Shown here in pieces: positions 17,302-24,801 of a stretch of DNA of 42,517 nucleotides. Origin of the DNA: Bacteroidota bacterium (GTDB lineage: Bacteria > Bacteroidota > Bacteroidia > UKL13-3); assembly GCA_947460345.1 (NCBI GenBank), contig CANHGM010000001.1, positions 1 to 42,517 of the forward strand, written 5' to 3'. A program made the translations under genes and the position numbers. The first letter of the stretch is position 1; each line of letters begins with the position of its first letter. Below the pieces are notes generated by a model. That model searched no databases. It was not told where the DNA came from and was given only the letters and a program-made list of their open reading frames with translations.

Positions 17302-18201
17302 ATGGGTTGCCAAAAACTTATATATAAACCAGAGTTGGGGTTATATTCTTCTGAAAACATTAAGGGGAGAAATGGGATTTATATATATAAATATAGATTC
17401 ACCTTTAATGGGAAGGAACATGATGATGAAGTTAGTGGGGAGGGGAATGATTATGATTTTGGAGCAAGGATATATGATGGTAGGTTGGGGAGGTTTTTAA
17501 GTGTTGATCCATTGACAAATAATTACTCAGAATTATCACCTTACTGTTTTGCTGCAAATAATGCAATTAGACTCATTGATATTAATGGAGAAGCTCCAGG
17601 TGATCCCTTTGCTAGTGCAAGAGATGCTGCGATTGATTTTGCCAAGACTTATAATGACAATTCTATTTTTGCAAATAAAGAATACTCTTCAGTAATTTAT
17701 TCATATAAGAATGATAAGGGAGATGTTTTTTATTCATATACTGTTCCAGAAGTTGGAGGTTCTTTTGGGTTAGAGCTTACAATTAAAATTCCAAGCGATG
17801 TATATCTTAAAAATAATGGAGATGTATATTTGGAGGCAACAATACATACACATTCCGCATATGATCCGTTATTAGATGAAAAAAACGATGAGATTTCAAC
17901 GACCGATTTAGATTCATACAAAGGAGGCAACGGTTCTCCGAAATCAGATGGCTATGTGGTGACACCTAGTGGAAAGTTATTCAAATATGACCTTGAGTAC
18001 GATGATATTTATGAAATAAAGGATGATTATGAATCAAATCCACTTCATTTGCCAGCTGACAAAAACGACCCAGATGCTAAAGACTCACAAGGATTGGCTA
18101 ACACATTTATTTTTCGAAAAGACGAACCGATAATTATTAAGAATAATTCTCAAAAAAAAGAAAATAAATCTGACTCTAATGTCGATGAAAATAAAAAATA
18201 A
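17302..18201 (+). CDS. Orphan RHS C-terminal cassette H, DUF4329 (JAB-like) domain
   Basis: A 299-residue protein. The leader (MGCQKLIYKPELGLYSS) and RHS core (YRFTFNGKEHDDEVSGEGN...DGRLGRFLSVDPL...LIDINGEA) are followed by a domain that fits DUF4329: ARDAAIDFAKTYNDNSI near its start, EYSSVIYSY, YSYTVPEVGG, then IHTHSAY (HTH at 182-184), ISTTDLDSYKGG and YVVTPSGKLFKYD. HTH plus a downstream Asp recalls the JAB/MPN metal-binding site. The C-terminus is a charged tail. An NTF2-fold immunity gene follows after 13 bp, strengthening the toxin reading. Confidence 0.8.
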   Translation: MGCQKLIYKPELGLYSSENIKGRNGIYIYKYRFTFNGKEHDDEVSGEGNDYDFGARIYDGRLGRFLSVDPLTNNYSELSPYCFAANNAIRLIDINGEAPGDPFASARDAAIDFAKTYNDNSIFANKEYSSVIYSYKNDKGDVFYSYTVPEVGGSFGLELTIKIPSDVYLKNNGDVYLEATIHTHSAYDPLLDEKNDEISTTDLDSYKGGNGSPKSDGYVVTPSGKLFKYDLEYDDIYEIKDDYESNPLHLPADKNDPDAKDSQGLANTFIFRKDEPIIIKNNSQKKENKSDSNVDENKK

Positions 18202-18214
18202 AATTTAATTCAAT

Positions 18215-18559
18215 ATGAAAACACCCTCTCGCATATTTATTTGGGTTCTTTGTTTAAGTATAGTAATGTCTTTTCAATATGAAAGAAACATAAATTATAA
18301 TTATATACCTGAAAAGGGATTTGTTCCGAATGATTCTGTTGCTGTTGCTATTACCGAGGCAATTTTAAGCCCTATTTATGGTGATGTTATTTATGAATTT
18401 CGTCCATTTAAAGCTGTTCTTTCTGCGGATAAAAAAGTTTGGATCGTTAATGGAACTAAAAAAAAATCTGGACATGGAATAATACAACTAGGTGGAGTCC
18501 CTCATGCAGAAATTCAAAAAATGGACTGTAAAATTATCAGGGCATATTGCACCAAGTAG
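18215..18559 (+). CDS. NTF2-fold immunity protein of cassette H
   Basis: A 114-residue protein with an N-terminal hydrophobic signal (FIWVLCLSIVMSF). The mature part follows the pattern of the NTF2-fold immunity family: VPNDSVAVAITEAILSPIYGDVI, then RPFKAVLSADKKVWIVNGT and a GG-containing strand (IQLGGVPHAEI). This family is known from polymorphic toxin loci. It lies 13 bp after the DUF4329 cassette on the same strand and is the best-supported immunity gene in the array. Confidence 0.8.
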   Translation: MKTPSRIFIWVLCLSIVMSFQYERNINYNYIPEKGFVPNDSVAVAITEAILSPIYGDVIYEFRPFKAVLSADKKVWIVNGTKKKSGHGIIQLGGVPHAEIQKMDCKIIRAYCTK

Positions 18560-18605
18560 AAGTGTGTTCCAAATGTCACCTTTCACATTGCAACGTCCAT
18601 TGGGT

Positions 18606-18730
18606 TGTGTCCCAAATGTCACTTTTGCAGAGAGACGAATTTCAAGTAATTAAATATCAGTAGAATACTGATGTAAGAAATCAAGAAAATGAGAGGCAAT
18701 TGCCTCTCATTTTTATTATGGACATTTGCG
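18606..18730 (+). repeat. Cassette-end repeat with terminator, copy 2
   Basis: Matches 7094-7215. It ends in a perfect 28-nt palindrome at 18686-18713 (14-bp arms AAAATGAGAGGCAA/TTGCCTCTCATTTT), a strong terminator. A shorter extra copy of its start (TGTGTTCCAAATGTCAC) lies just upstream near 18565. The remaining sequence to 18905 is AT-rich with no gene. Confidence 0.75.
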
Positions 18731-18905
18731 AGAAAGCTTAAAAATAAAGGTTTGTATTTACCTTGCAAACTACTTTACTCAAAATATCTACTATATACTC
18801 CTTATATATTGAGGAGTTTATAATAAACATTAATTAAAACAAAGTTATATATATATAATATATATACTTCTAAACATTTTAAAGAAAACCACAATTGCCC
18901 CTCAA

Positions 18906-19844
18906 TCAAAAACAAACCAACTGTCCATGGTTTTTAACTGCACCAAACGGATGAAATAAATTGATAAGTTCTTGTTGCTTTTCATAGGGTACCACCCTGT
19001 ATTTATCAGTCGACGAAATCCATTTATGGCCCGCTAACAATTGCACATCCTCTAATGGGATTTTCTTTTCGTTGAGCCAATTGGCAATAACACTTTGTCT
19101 AATGGTTTGAGCATTTAGATTTCTATCAGGATATATAGGCTTGTATGTTTCTATGATATAATTTAATCCATCTACTGAAATTGGATTACCCAACTTAGAA
19201 TATATAAACTGATTTTTAATATTATTCTTCACATTTATTTTTGTTCTACAATTATTCAAGTACTTTTCTATAATAGTAAATTGTTGTGGATGTATTTTTA
19301 AATGTCTGGTTTTAAGTTTCGCACTTCCTCTTATATATATTGTACCTTGTTCAAGATCGATATGAGAGGTCATCAGATTGCAAATTTCATGTGGCGTTAG
19401 TGCTTGATATATCAATAGCGATAATACCAATTGGTTGCGATATTTGAGTATGTTAAATCTTTCTTTTCTTTTTAACAACTTCTCAAGTTCAGCACTCGTA
19501 AATATATCAAACAATACAACCTTGTTGTTTTGTACCTGACTTTTTATAAAAAACCTCCGACAAGGATGGTCATCTCTTGCATGGTTGTGAAATAAAAAAT
19601 CATAGTACTTTTTTATCGCAGCTAAAATGGTATTGCGATACCCCAAACTCCTACTTTTAATAATTGAGGTATCAAAATATTTAACAATATCATGATATTT
19701 ATATTCTGTAGCATTGGGGTTTCTTTTAAGAAATACATCAACTAAAAACTGATAAGTTTTAATTGATTGCAAGGAATGTCCTTTTTGTACCAAGTAAATA
19801 GCAAAATCTGTTTCAGGTTTCTTTTGATTGATATGTATATTCAT
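18906..19844 (-). CDS. Tyrosine recombinase with degenerate active site
   Basis: A 312-residue phage-integrase-family protein with an N-terminal SAM-like DNA-binding region and a C-terminal catalytic fold. The first catalytic Arg position reads ALTPHE (Thr150, where GLRxxE is expected), and the HxLR box reads QTIRQS (Gln246 for His; Arg249 kept). AGHKWISST...KY keeps His273 and the nucleophile Tyr282. It overlaps the upstream recombinase by 4 bp (ATGA), so the two are co-translated. It may work as a non-catalytic or half-active partner in a heteromeric recombinase. XerC/D-like naming would be misleading. Confidence 0.85.
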   Translation of the reverse strand: MNIHINQKKPETDFAIYLVQKGHSLQSIKTYQFLVDVFLKRNPNATEYKYHDIVKYFDTSIIKSRSLGYRNTILAAIKKYYDFLFHNHARDDHPCRRFFIKSQVQNNKVVLFDIFTSAELEKLLKRKERFNILKYRNQLVLSLLIYQALTPHEICNLMTSHIDLEQGTIYIRGSAKLKTRHLKIHPQQFTIIEKYLNNCRTKINVKNNIKNQFIYSKLGNPISVDGLNYIIETYKPIYPDRNLNAQTIRQSVIANWLNEKKIPLEDVQLLAGHKWISSTDKYRVVPYEKQQELINLFHPFGAVKNHGQLVCF

Positions 19845-20776
19845 AGAAGTTGTTTTTGTAAAGCTGTTCTTTGTTTTCGTTTAATAACATATATATTGGT
19901 TGTATCAATACCAGCATGACCTAAAAAGTCTCTGACAAATTCAATACCTGCTCCATTTTCTATCATATGAGTAGCTATACTGTGTCGCAAACGATGAAGC
20001 GTTATGTGTCTAGAGTTAATATATCTACTTTTGCATCGAGCTACTATTGCCTTTACTCTGCTATTTATTTCATCGCCTGATAAACGTTGGCCTTGTTTGC
20101 TAATGAGTAATGCCGGATTGTTATATTGAGTTATGGCTTCTACCCATATTTGCCTTTCATGATGTATATAGTTTTTTAAATCATTTTTACCACTTTCAGT
20201 CAGAGGTATAGAGCGTGTTTTACCACGTTTCCCATTTCTCACTACCACCATACTTTGCCGTATGTATATATCATTTAAGTTGAGAGAATATATCTCGTTT
20301 CTTCGCAATCCACATCCATAAGCCAAAGTTAAAACTGCTTTATCTATTAGGCTATTACATGCACCATACAATTCAAGAACCTCATCCATGCTTAACACTT
20401 CTCTAGGCTGATGCGGGGCATGAACAAACTTTGGGAATACAAAAGGTAACTCTTGTATGGCTTCAATATTAAGCAAAAAATCAAAATACAAACCTAAGGC
20501 ATACATGTGTTGTTGAATGGTTTTATCAGACAAAGGATTTCCTGTATATTTATTGGGGCGTTGGTGAATGTATATATGGTATTGTTGTATTTCTCTGGAA
20601 GTGATATGTGCTAAAACCTCAACTCCTTTTTTCTCTACAAAGACTAAAAACTCTTTTACATATTCAGGAAAGTATACCTCTTTTTTGGTGGTTCTATAAC
20701 CAAGCACACCTATATACTTTTTAAAATTGAAGAACGACTCTCGGAATACAAGATTCTTGATAGGATTTTTTTTCAT
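19841..20776 (-). CDS. Tyrosine recombinase, complete catalytic set
   Basis: A 311-residue XerC/D-like recombinase. The core-binding domain covers about 1-115, then the catalytic domain has R158 (GLRRNE), K186 (GKRGKTR), H261 and R264 (HRLRH), H287 (LGHAG) and Y296 (NIYVI), all present. It is the first gene of a two-gene operon with the degenerate recombinase. It sits between cassettes in opposite orientation, so site-specific shuffling, inversion or past integration of the array is plausible. The substrate site is unknown. Confidence 0.9.
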   Translation of the reverse strand: MKKNPIKNLVFRESFFNFKKYIGVLGYRTTKKEVYFPEYVKEFLVFVEKKGVEVLAHITSREIQQYHIYIHQRPNKYTGNPLSDKTIQQHMYALGLYFDFLLNIEAIQELPFVFPKFVHAPHQPREVLSMDEVLELYGACNSLIDKAVLTLAYGCGLRRNEIYSLNLNDIYIRQSMVVVRNGKRGKTRSIPLTESGKNDLKNYIHHERQIWVEAITQYNNPALLISKQGQRLSGDEINSRVKAIVARCKSRYINSRHITLHRLRHSIATHMIENGAGIEFVRDFLGHAGIDTTNIYVIKRKQRTALQKQLL

Positions 20777-20954
20777 TCGAATAATTTTTAAGTGGAGACT
20801 TAAAACGAAAAAAAATTACAATTTATTGTGAAGTATAAAATTGGGGTTTAAAACAAAACCTTAAAAATTGTAGAAATATATAGAAGAGAATTTAATGGGG
20901 TAGAAGTATAATTCTTATAGCTTAAAGATGAAAGAAACTACAAACAGTATTATA

Positions 20955-21153
20955 TTAAAACTTAATAATGTGTGTATTAAGGTCAAAAAAGAATTCACAA
21001 AACAGACTTCTGTTTATCTCTTCGCCATTAAAGGGTGGTCTATACTTATATGTATAACTATTTCTTTTATAAGAAGTTTTAGCCAAAGGCCGATACTCTC
21101 GAAAGCCTATATCTGACGCGAACTTGATTCGGGAACTAGTTGTATGCCATTGG
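20955..21153 (-). pseudogene. RHS core remnant with second-type leader
   Basis: The - strand reads DIGFREYRPLAKTSYKRNSYTYKYRPPFNGEEINRS and then loses similarity, ending at a stop at 20955. YKYRPPFNGEE is a clear relic of YRYAFNGKE. The upstream part (21048-21153) is the repeat that also occurs at 15389-15492 on the other strand. No toxin domain remains. Confidence 0.65.
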
Positions 21154-21186
21154 TGAATATCAAACAAGAAAATGATTAGTATAAAA

Positions 21187-21260
21187 GATAAAAAGCCTCC
21201 TGAAAGCAAGCTTTTTATCTCGATTATATTTGTTCCTCCCGATATGTATCGGGAGGAACA
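21187..21260. terminator. Two hairpins between cassette I and the core remnant
   Basis: Hairpin 1 is at 21187-21219 (9-bp arms GATAAAAAG/CTTTTTATC). Hairpin 2 is at 21231-21260 (perfect 13-bp arms TGTTCCTCCCGAT/ATCGGGAGGAACA, loop ATGT). They could terminate transcription of the cassette I operon, but distance and symmetry also allow a DNA structure. Confidence 0.55.
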
Positions 21261-21431
21261 TTGTAGTTTAGAAATGACATAGAGAATGCAGAGCATTATA
21301 TTATTGAAAGAAGTTATAGATTACAAAGACCTCCTCTTTGTATATACTTTCAACTTGGCTGATTCATTCACCTCCACCTCACTGTATTCTTATTTAAAAC
21401 TACTTTTAGTTCTGAGAAGTATTATCCAAAT

Positions 21432-22019
21432 TTAATTAACAATTATTGGCAAAAATATTTTTTCTTCTTTTTCATTTGGATTTAATTGCAAATACATATT
21501 GTCTATTAATTCTAATTTATATGACCCTATAATAGATGGTTTGGCATTTATTATTATATAATCAATAGCTAATTCTAATATTTTTATTTGAGTTGTAATG
21601 AACACACCAGAATTATTTTCCTCTCTTTTAGAAATAGTTCTTTTCCCATATAATCTTTTTATCAAGTTAGAAAGGTTTGTATTTGGTTTGTATTTGGTTA
21701 GTTTTTTGTCATTTAAAAAGTTCGTCATAGACAAGAAATCAAAATACACTTTTGGTGATTTTGAAAGAAAATTATAAAATTCAGGCACATTGAATAAAAA
21801 GTAATAAGTTATAGAATCAATGATTTTCTTAGAATTCATAGAATCAATAAAGATTAATAAACTATCTTGATCAAAATTATCAGGAGAATACTGTTTATGG
21901 ATGTTTATTAATACAAAAGTTCCTTTAAGTTTTCCTTCCATTGATTGAGCATTTACAGCCATAAAGAAGAAAAAGCACAGCCCAAAAGTTATCTTTTTTT
22001 TATTATTTAGTATCTTCAT
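21432..22019 (-). CDS. Putative exported immunity protein of cassette I
   Basis: A 195-residue protein with a signal peptide (KKKITFGLCFFFFMAVNAQ). The mature part has no recognised family. Its start lies inside the 3' end of the HEIGH cassette (17-bp overlap), which implies coupled translation and an immunity role by position. Confidence 0.6.
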   Translation of the reverse strand: MKILNNKKKITFGLCFFFFMAVNAQSMEGKLKGTFVLINIHKQYSPDNFDQDSLLIFIDSMNSKKIIDSITYYFLFNVPEFYNFLSKSPKVYFDFLSMTNFLNDKKLTKYKPNTNLSNLIKRLYGKRTISKREENNSGVFITTQIKILELAIDYIIINAKPSIIGSYKLELIDNMYLQLNPNEKEEKIFLPIIVN

Positions 22020-23007
22020 CTTTTATATATTTTTCACCAGGTTGAATTATCTTTTTATTTTGGGGATCAGAAATAGTCTCCATTTCCTCTTTAGTTGGCG
22101 TATGATCGCCTGTATTTGACATTAAACCCTTTTTGGGGTATGATGCAGCATCGGTAGTCCCAGGGTGGTCTAAACCAAGGTCATGTCCAATCTCATGAGC
22201 AATTGCACCATTTGCTGTTTCGCCTGAAGAAGTATTAAATCCAGTATACCCACTATAGCTCTTATCATAGAAAACAGGATTGAGAACAATACTATTACCT
22301 ATATGATATGCAGCAGCTATACTACCCGTAGGTTTACCTTCCTTATCCTTTAAAATAAATGCGTCGTCATTTACAGCACCCATTTTTATTGTACCACCTA
22401 GTGATTTACCATTTGCTGTCCATATTCTTGATTTGTTTCCATTGGGTTTTACATCTGATGGCAATTCTGGAACTACAACAATATCAAAAGATATTTTGGC
22501 AGGAATAATTTGTGCTTTATCTTGACTCATTGAGACTGGATCTAATCCATCATCTTCAAAACTAAACTGATCATTCAAAGTTGGATTCGAATTATAAGTT
22601 TGGTTTAGATATGTCTCTAATTCTGCTAAATTTACATTAGCAACTACTTGTTCTGTAGCAACATAAACGGCTTTAATTGTAAAACAATTGTCCCCTGTAG
22701 CAACTTTTTCTTCTAGTCCATCTAAATCGATAGATAATATAGGCTTATTACCTGCAAACTGATAAGGAGTGTACCAAGGATACGAAGTAAATAAAGGGTC
22801 TAATGATAAAAATCTAGCTAAGTTGGGGTTATATATCCTAAAACCATAATCATAAGTAGAGCCACCACCACCCATTCCTTCTGTATCTATCTCCTTCCCA
22901 TTAAAGGCATATCTATATTTATATATATACATCCCATTTCTCCTCTTCATTTTTTTAGAAGAATATATATGCAGCTCTGGTTTATATATAAATTTTTGGC
23001 AACCCAT
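22003..23007 (-). CDS. Orphan RHS C-terminal cassette I, metzincin-type metallopeptidase
   Basis: A 334-residue protein. The MGCQK leader and RHS core (YRYAFNGKEIDTEGMGGGG...NPNLARFLSLDPLF...DLDG) are followed by a peptidase domain with the complete metzincin zinc site HEIGHDLGLDH (His271, His275, His281; catalytic Glu272) and a downstream Met-turn-like GLMSNTGD. This is the clearest active peptidase of the array. It lies on the - strand with its own leader repeat and exported partner. Confidence 0.85.
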   Translation of the reverse strand: MGCQKFIYKPELHIYSSKKMKRRNGMYIYKYRYAFNGKEIDTEGMGGGGSTYDYGFRIYNPNLARFLSLDPLFTSYPWYTPYQFAGNKPILSIDLDGLEEKVATGDNCFTIKAVYVATEQVVANVNLAELETYLNQTYNSNPTLNDQFSFEDDGLDPVSMSQDKAQIIPAKISFDIVVVPELPSDVKPNGNKSRIWTANGKSLGGTIKMGAVNDDAFILKDKEGKPTGSIAAAYHIGNSIVLNPVFYDKSYSGYTGFNTSSGETANGAIAHEIGHDLGLDHPGTTDAASYPKKGLMSNTGDHTPTKEEMETISDPQNKKIIQPGEKYIKDEDTK

Positions 23008-23115
23008 TTTTATAAGTGCAAGATAAATAGTTTGATTTAATTAATTTACATGTGAATAGTGATTACAAATCACAAAACAATTAACCCGCCGAAAACATTT
23101 CGGCGTAGGTTGGGG
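23008..23115 (-). repeat. Cassette leader repeat, copy I (inverted)
   Basis: The reverse complement is nearly identical to copies C and F, with both hairpins perfect. Small changes lie near the start site (CAAACTATTTATCTTGCA in place of TAATTATATATCTTGCA). It is the only repeat copy on the - strand, on the far side of the recombinase genes. Confidence 0.8.
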
Positions 23116-23151
23116 AGTTTTTTTTCGTTTTAAATGTTCTAATTTTGGAAC

Positions 23152-23205
23152 AATATACAATAAAATGAAGTTGATTTGAATATCAACCTCCTTTTATTGT
23201 ATATT
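23152..23205 (-). terminator. Nested inverted repeat after cassette J
   Basis: Outer perfect 14-bp arms (AATATACAATAAAA 23152-23165 / TTTTATTGTATATT 23192-23205) enclose a smaller hairpin (GTTGAT...ATCAAC). It directly follows the stop of the cassette J immunity gene on the - strand, so termination is likely. Confidence 0.6.
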
Positions 23206-23206
23206 A

Positions 23207-23893
23207 TTATTTATTCTTACTAAGAATAAAGTCAATTACCCCAGATAAATAAGGATATTTCTCAAATGCATTCTGAGATATTATGTCTTTCTTTTTGCTC
23301 AAATTTGATATATCAACATTGGGAACCAAATTGTCATTAACAAACTCAATAAAATTATTTTTTTTAACACCACTAAGGATATATACTTTTTTCTTTCTTT
23401 CATCAATGGCAAAATAGAAATTATGCATCCAAGCGTAACCAATAGTAATAAACTCCTTCTTGTTAAATAGACCAAATAAACAAGCCGTATCGTGACAATC
23501 AAATTTGTCAAAAAGGTAATTTAATTCTCTTTTATAAAACGCAACTTGTTGACTATCGTCAAATACATCCATAGAATCATATAGTATTCTGTCCTTGGGG
23601 GTAAACTTAAGATATAAAGCACTTAATATTCCACCAAATGTTACTTGTGTAATATTAAGAAATGTTATTTTACTTAAAGAATCAAAATGATAATCTGTTA
23701 CATAAAAATCATTTAACAAACTATCCAATGAATTTTTATTTTCAATAGAAAATAAAGAATTGCTATTTACTAATGCAATTGTTTTTGCCATAAATATATT
23801 ATCCCTTTCCTTATTAGCTGATATATCTTGGCAAAATGCTTTTTGAATTGTTAGTATTATGACCAGTATACTAAGAATATTCTTTACGGACAT
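23207..23893 (-). CDS. Putative exported immunity protein of cassette J
   Basis: A 228-residue protein with a signal peptide (MSVKNILSILVIILTIQKAFCQ). The rest is a mixed alpha/beta sequence with no recognised family. It overlaps the cassette J gene by 10 bp. The immunity role is inferred from this arrangement. Confidence 0.6.
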   Translation of the reverse strand: MSVKNILSILVIILTIQKAFCQDISANKERDNIFMAKTIALVNSNSLFSIENKNSLDSLLNDFYVTDYHFDSLSKITFLNITQVTFGGILSALYLKFTPKDRILYDSMDVFDDSQQVAFYKRELNYLFDKFDCHDTACLFGLFNKKEFITIGYAWMHNFYFAIDERKKKVYILSGVKKNNFIEFVNDNLVPNVDISNLSKKKDIISQNAFEKYPYLSGVIDFILSKNK

Positions 23894-24801
23894 TGATAAA
23901 CTCCTCCTTTCATAAAAATTTCTTCATACTTGTTTGCATCTGGTTCTTCCTGCTCATTTGTCAGATTTTCATTGGGTTTACAATAATATCTGAATTGAAC
24001 ATGTCCAAGTGCATGAGCAATATCATTTGACTTCTTATTACCTTTATTTATTTCATCGTCATGATATATTTTGATGGTTATTCTTGCGTTTTTACCTTGG
24101 AATTCACCTAAGCCTGTTTCAATAGATTCTGTTGTTGAACTTGATTTTGAAGGATCGCCATCACTACTCTCCATTTTTATATCAGAATATGTACCTATGA
24201 TTTCAATGTCATATTTTTTTGAATCCCACTTGGCATACTCTTTTTGATTGATGTTCTTAAGCTCCTTTAACTTATTCTCAACAGCAAGCCATTTGTCATA
24301 TATGTTATTATATGCTTTATCCGCAGCATCTTTTTCTGTAGTAGCTTTGTCAAAAGCATCTGTAGCGGTTTTAAGTCTGTTTTCATGACCTTCTGATTTC
24401 GGATCCTCAGATTTGATTATATTAAGGTTATCTTTAGAAGTATTTAGAGCCTCTGTTTTTTGGGTTCTATTACTTTCTGCCTCTGATTTTTCTTTTTCAT
24501 GCCCATTGATGTACTTATCGCCAAGTAAATCTGTTCTCCATATTGGGTTATCTCCAAATGCTGCATATGAACTTTCCCAAGGATTCAGCTTCGGATCAAT
24601 ATTCCACCTTCTACCCAACCTCGTATAATACTCCCAAAACAATGCAGTATTAGTATTCCCATCCCCAGCAACATCATCGTCCCTCTCTTGCCCATTAAAG
24701 GCATATCTATACTTCTTCTCCGTTAATTGAATAATTTCTCCAAAATTTCTCAAAATTGGTGAATAGAAATGTGTTGGATTATTAATTCTGAAGCATCCCA
24801 T
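23884..24801 (-). CDS. Orphan RHS C-terminal cassette J, coiled coil plus altered metallopeptidase
   Basis: A 305-residue protein with a different leader (MGCFRINNPTHFYSPIL) joined to the RHS core (YRYAFNGQERDDDVAGDGN...YTRLGRRWNIDPK...DNPIWRTDLLGDK), then a long charged coiled coil (about 100-190). The C-terminal domain has IAHALGHVQF: His263 and His267 are in place, but the catalytic Glu of HExxH is Ala264 (GCA where GAA is expected), followed by EEPDANKYEE. The design parallels cassette E. It may be a mutated, inactive toxin or a fold that does not use this Glu. No leader repeat lies upstream. Confidence 0.75.
   Translation of the reverse strand: MGCFRINNPTHFYSPILRNFGEIIQLTEKKYRYAFNGQERDDDVAGDGNTNTALFWEYYTRLGRRWNIDPKLNPWESSYAAFGDNPIWRTDLLGDKYINGHEKEKSEAESNRTQKTEALNTSKDNLNIIKSEDPKSEGHENRLKTATDAFDKATTEKDAADKAYNNIYDKWLAVENKLKELKNINQKEYAKWDSKKYDIEIIGTYSDIKMESSDGDPSKSSSTTESIETGLGEFQGKNARITIKIYHDDEINKGNKKSNDIAHALGHVQFRYYCKPNENLTNEQEEPDANKYEEIFMKGGVYQCP

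Noticed and set aside
9499..23115. CRISPR array from repeated leaders
   Set aside because: Repeats are over 100 bp, spaced by kilobases and attached to genes; no short regular repeats with spacers and no cas genes are seen.
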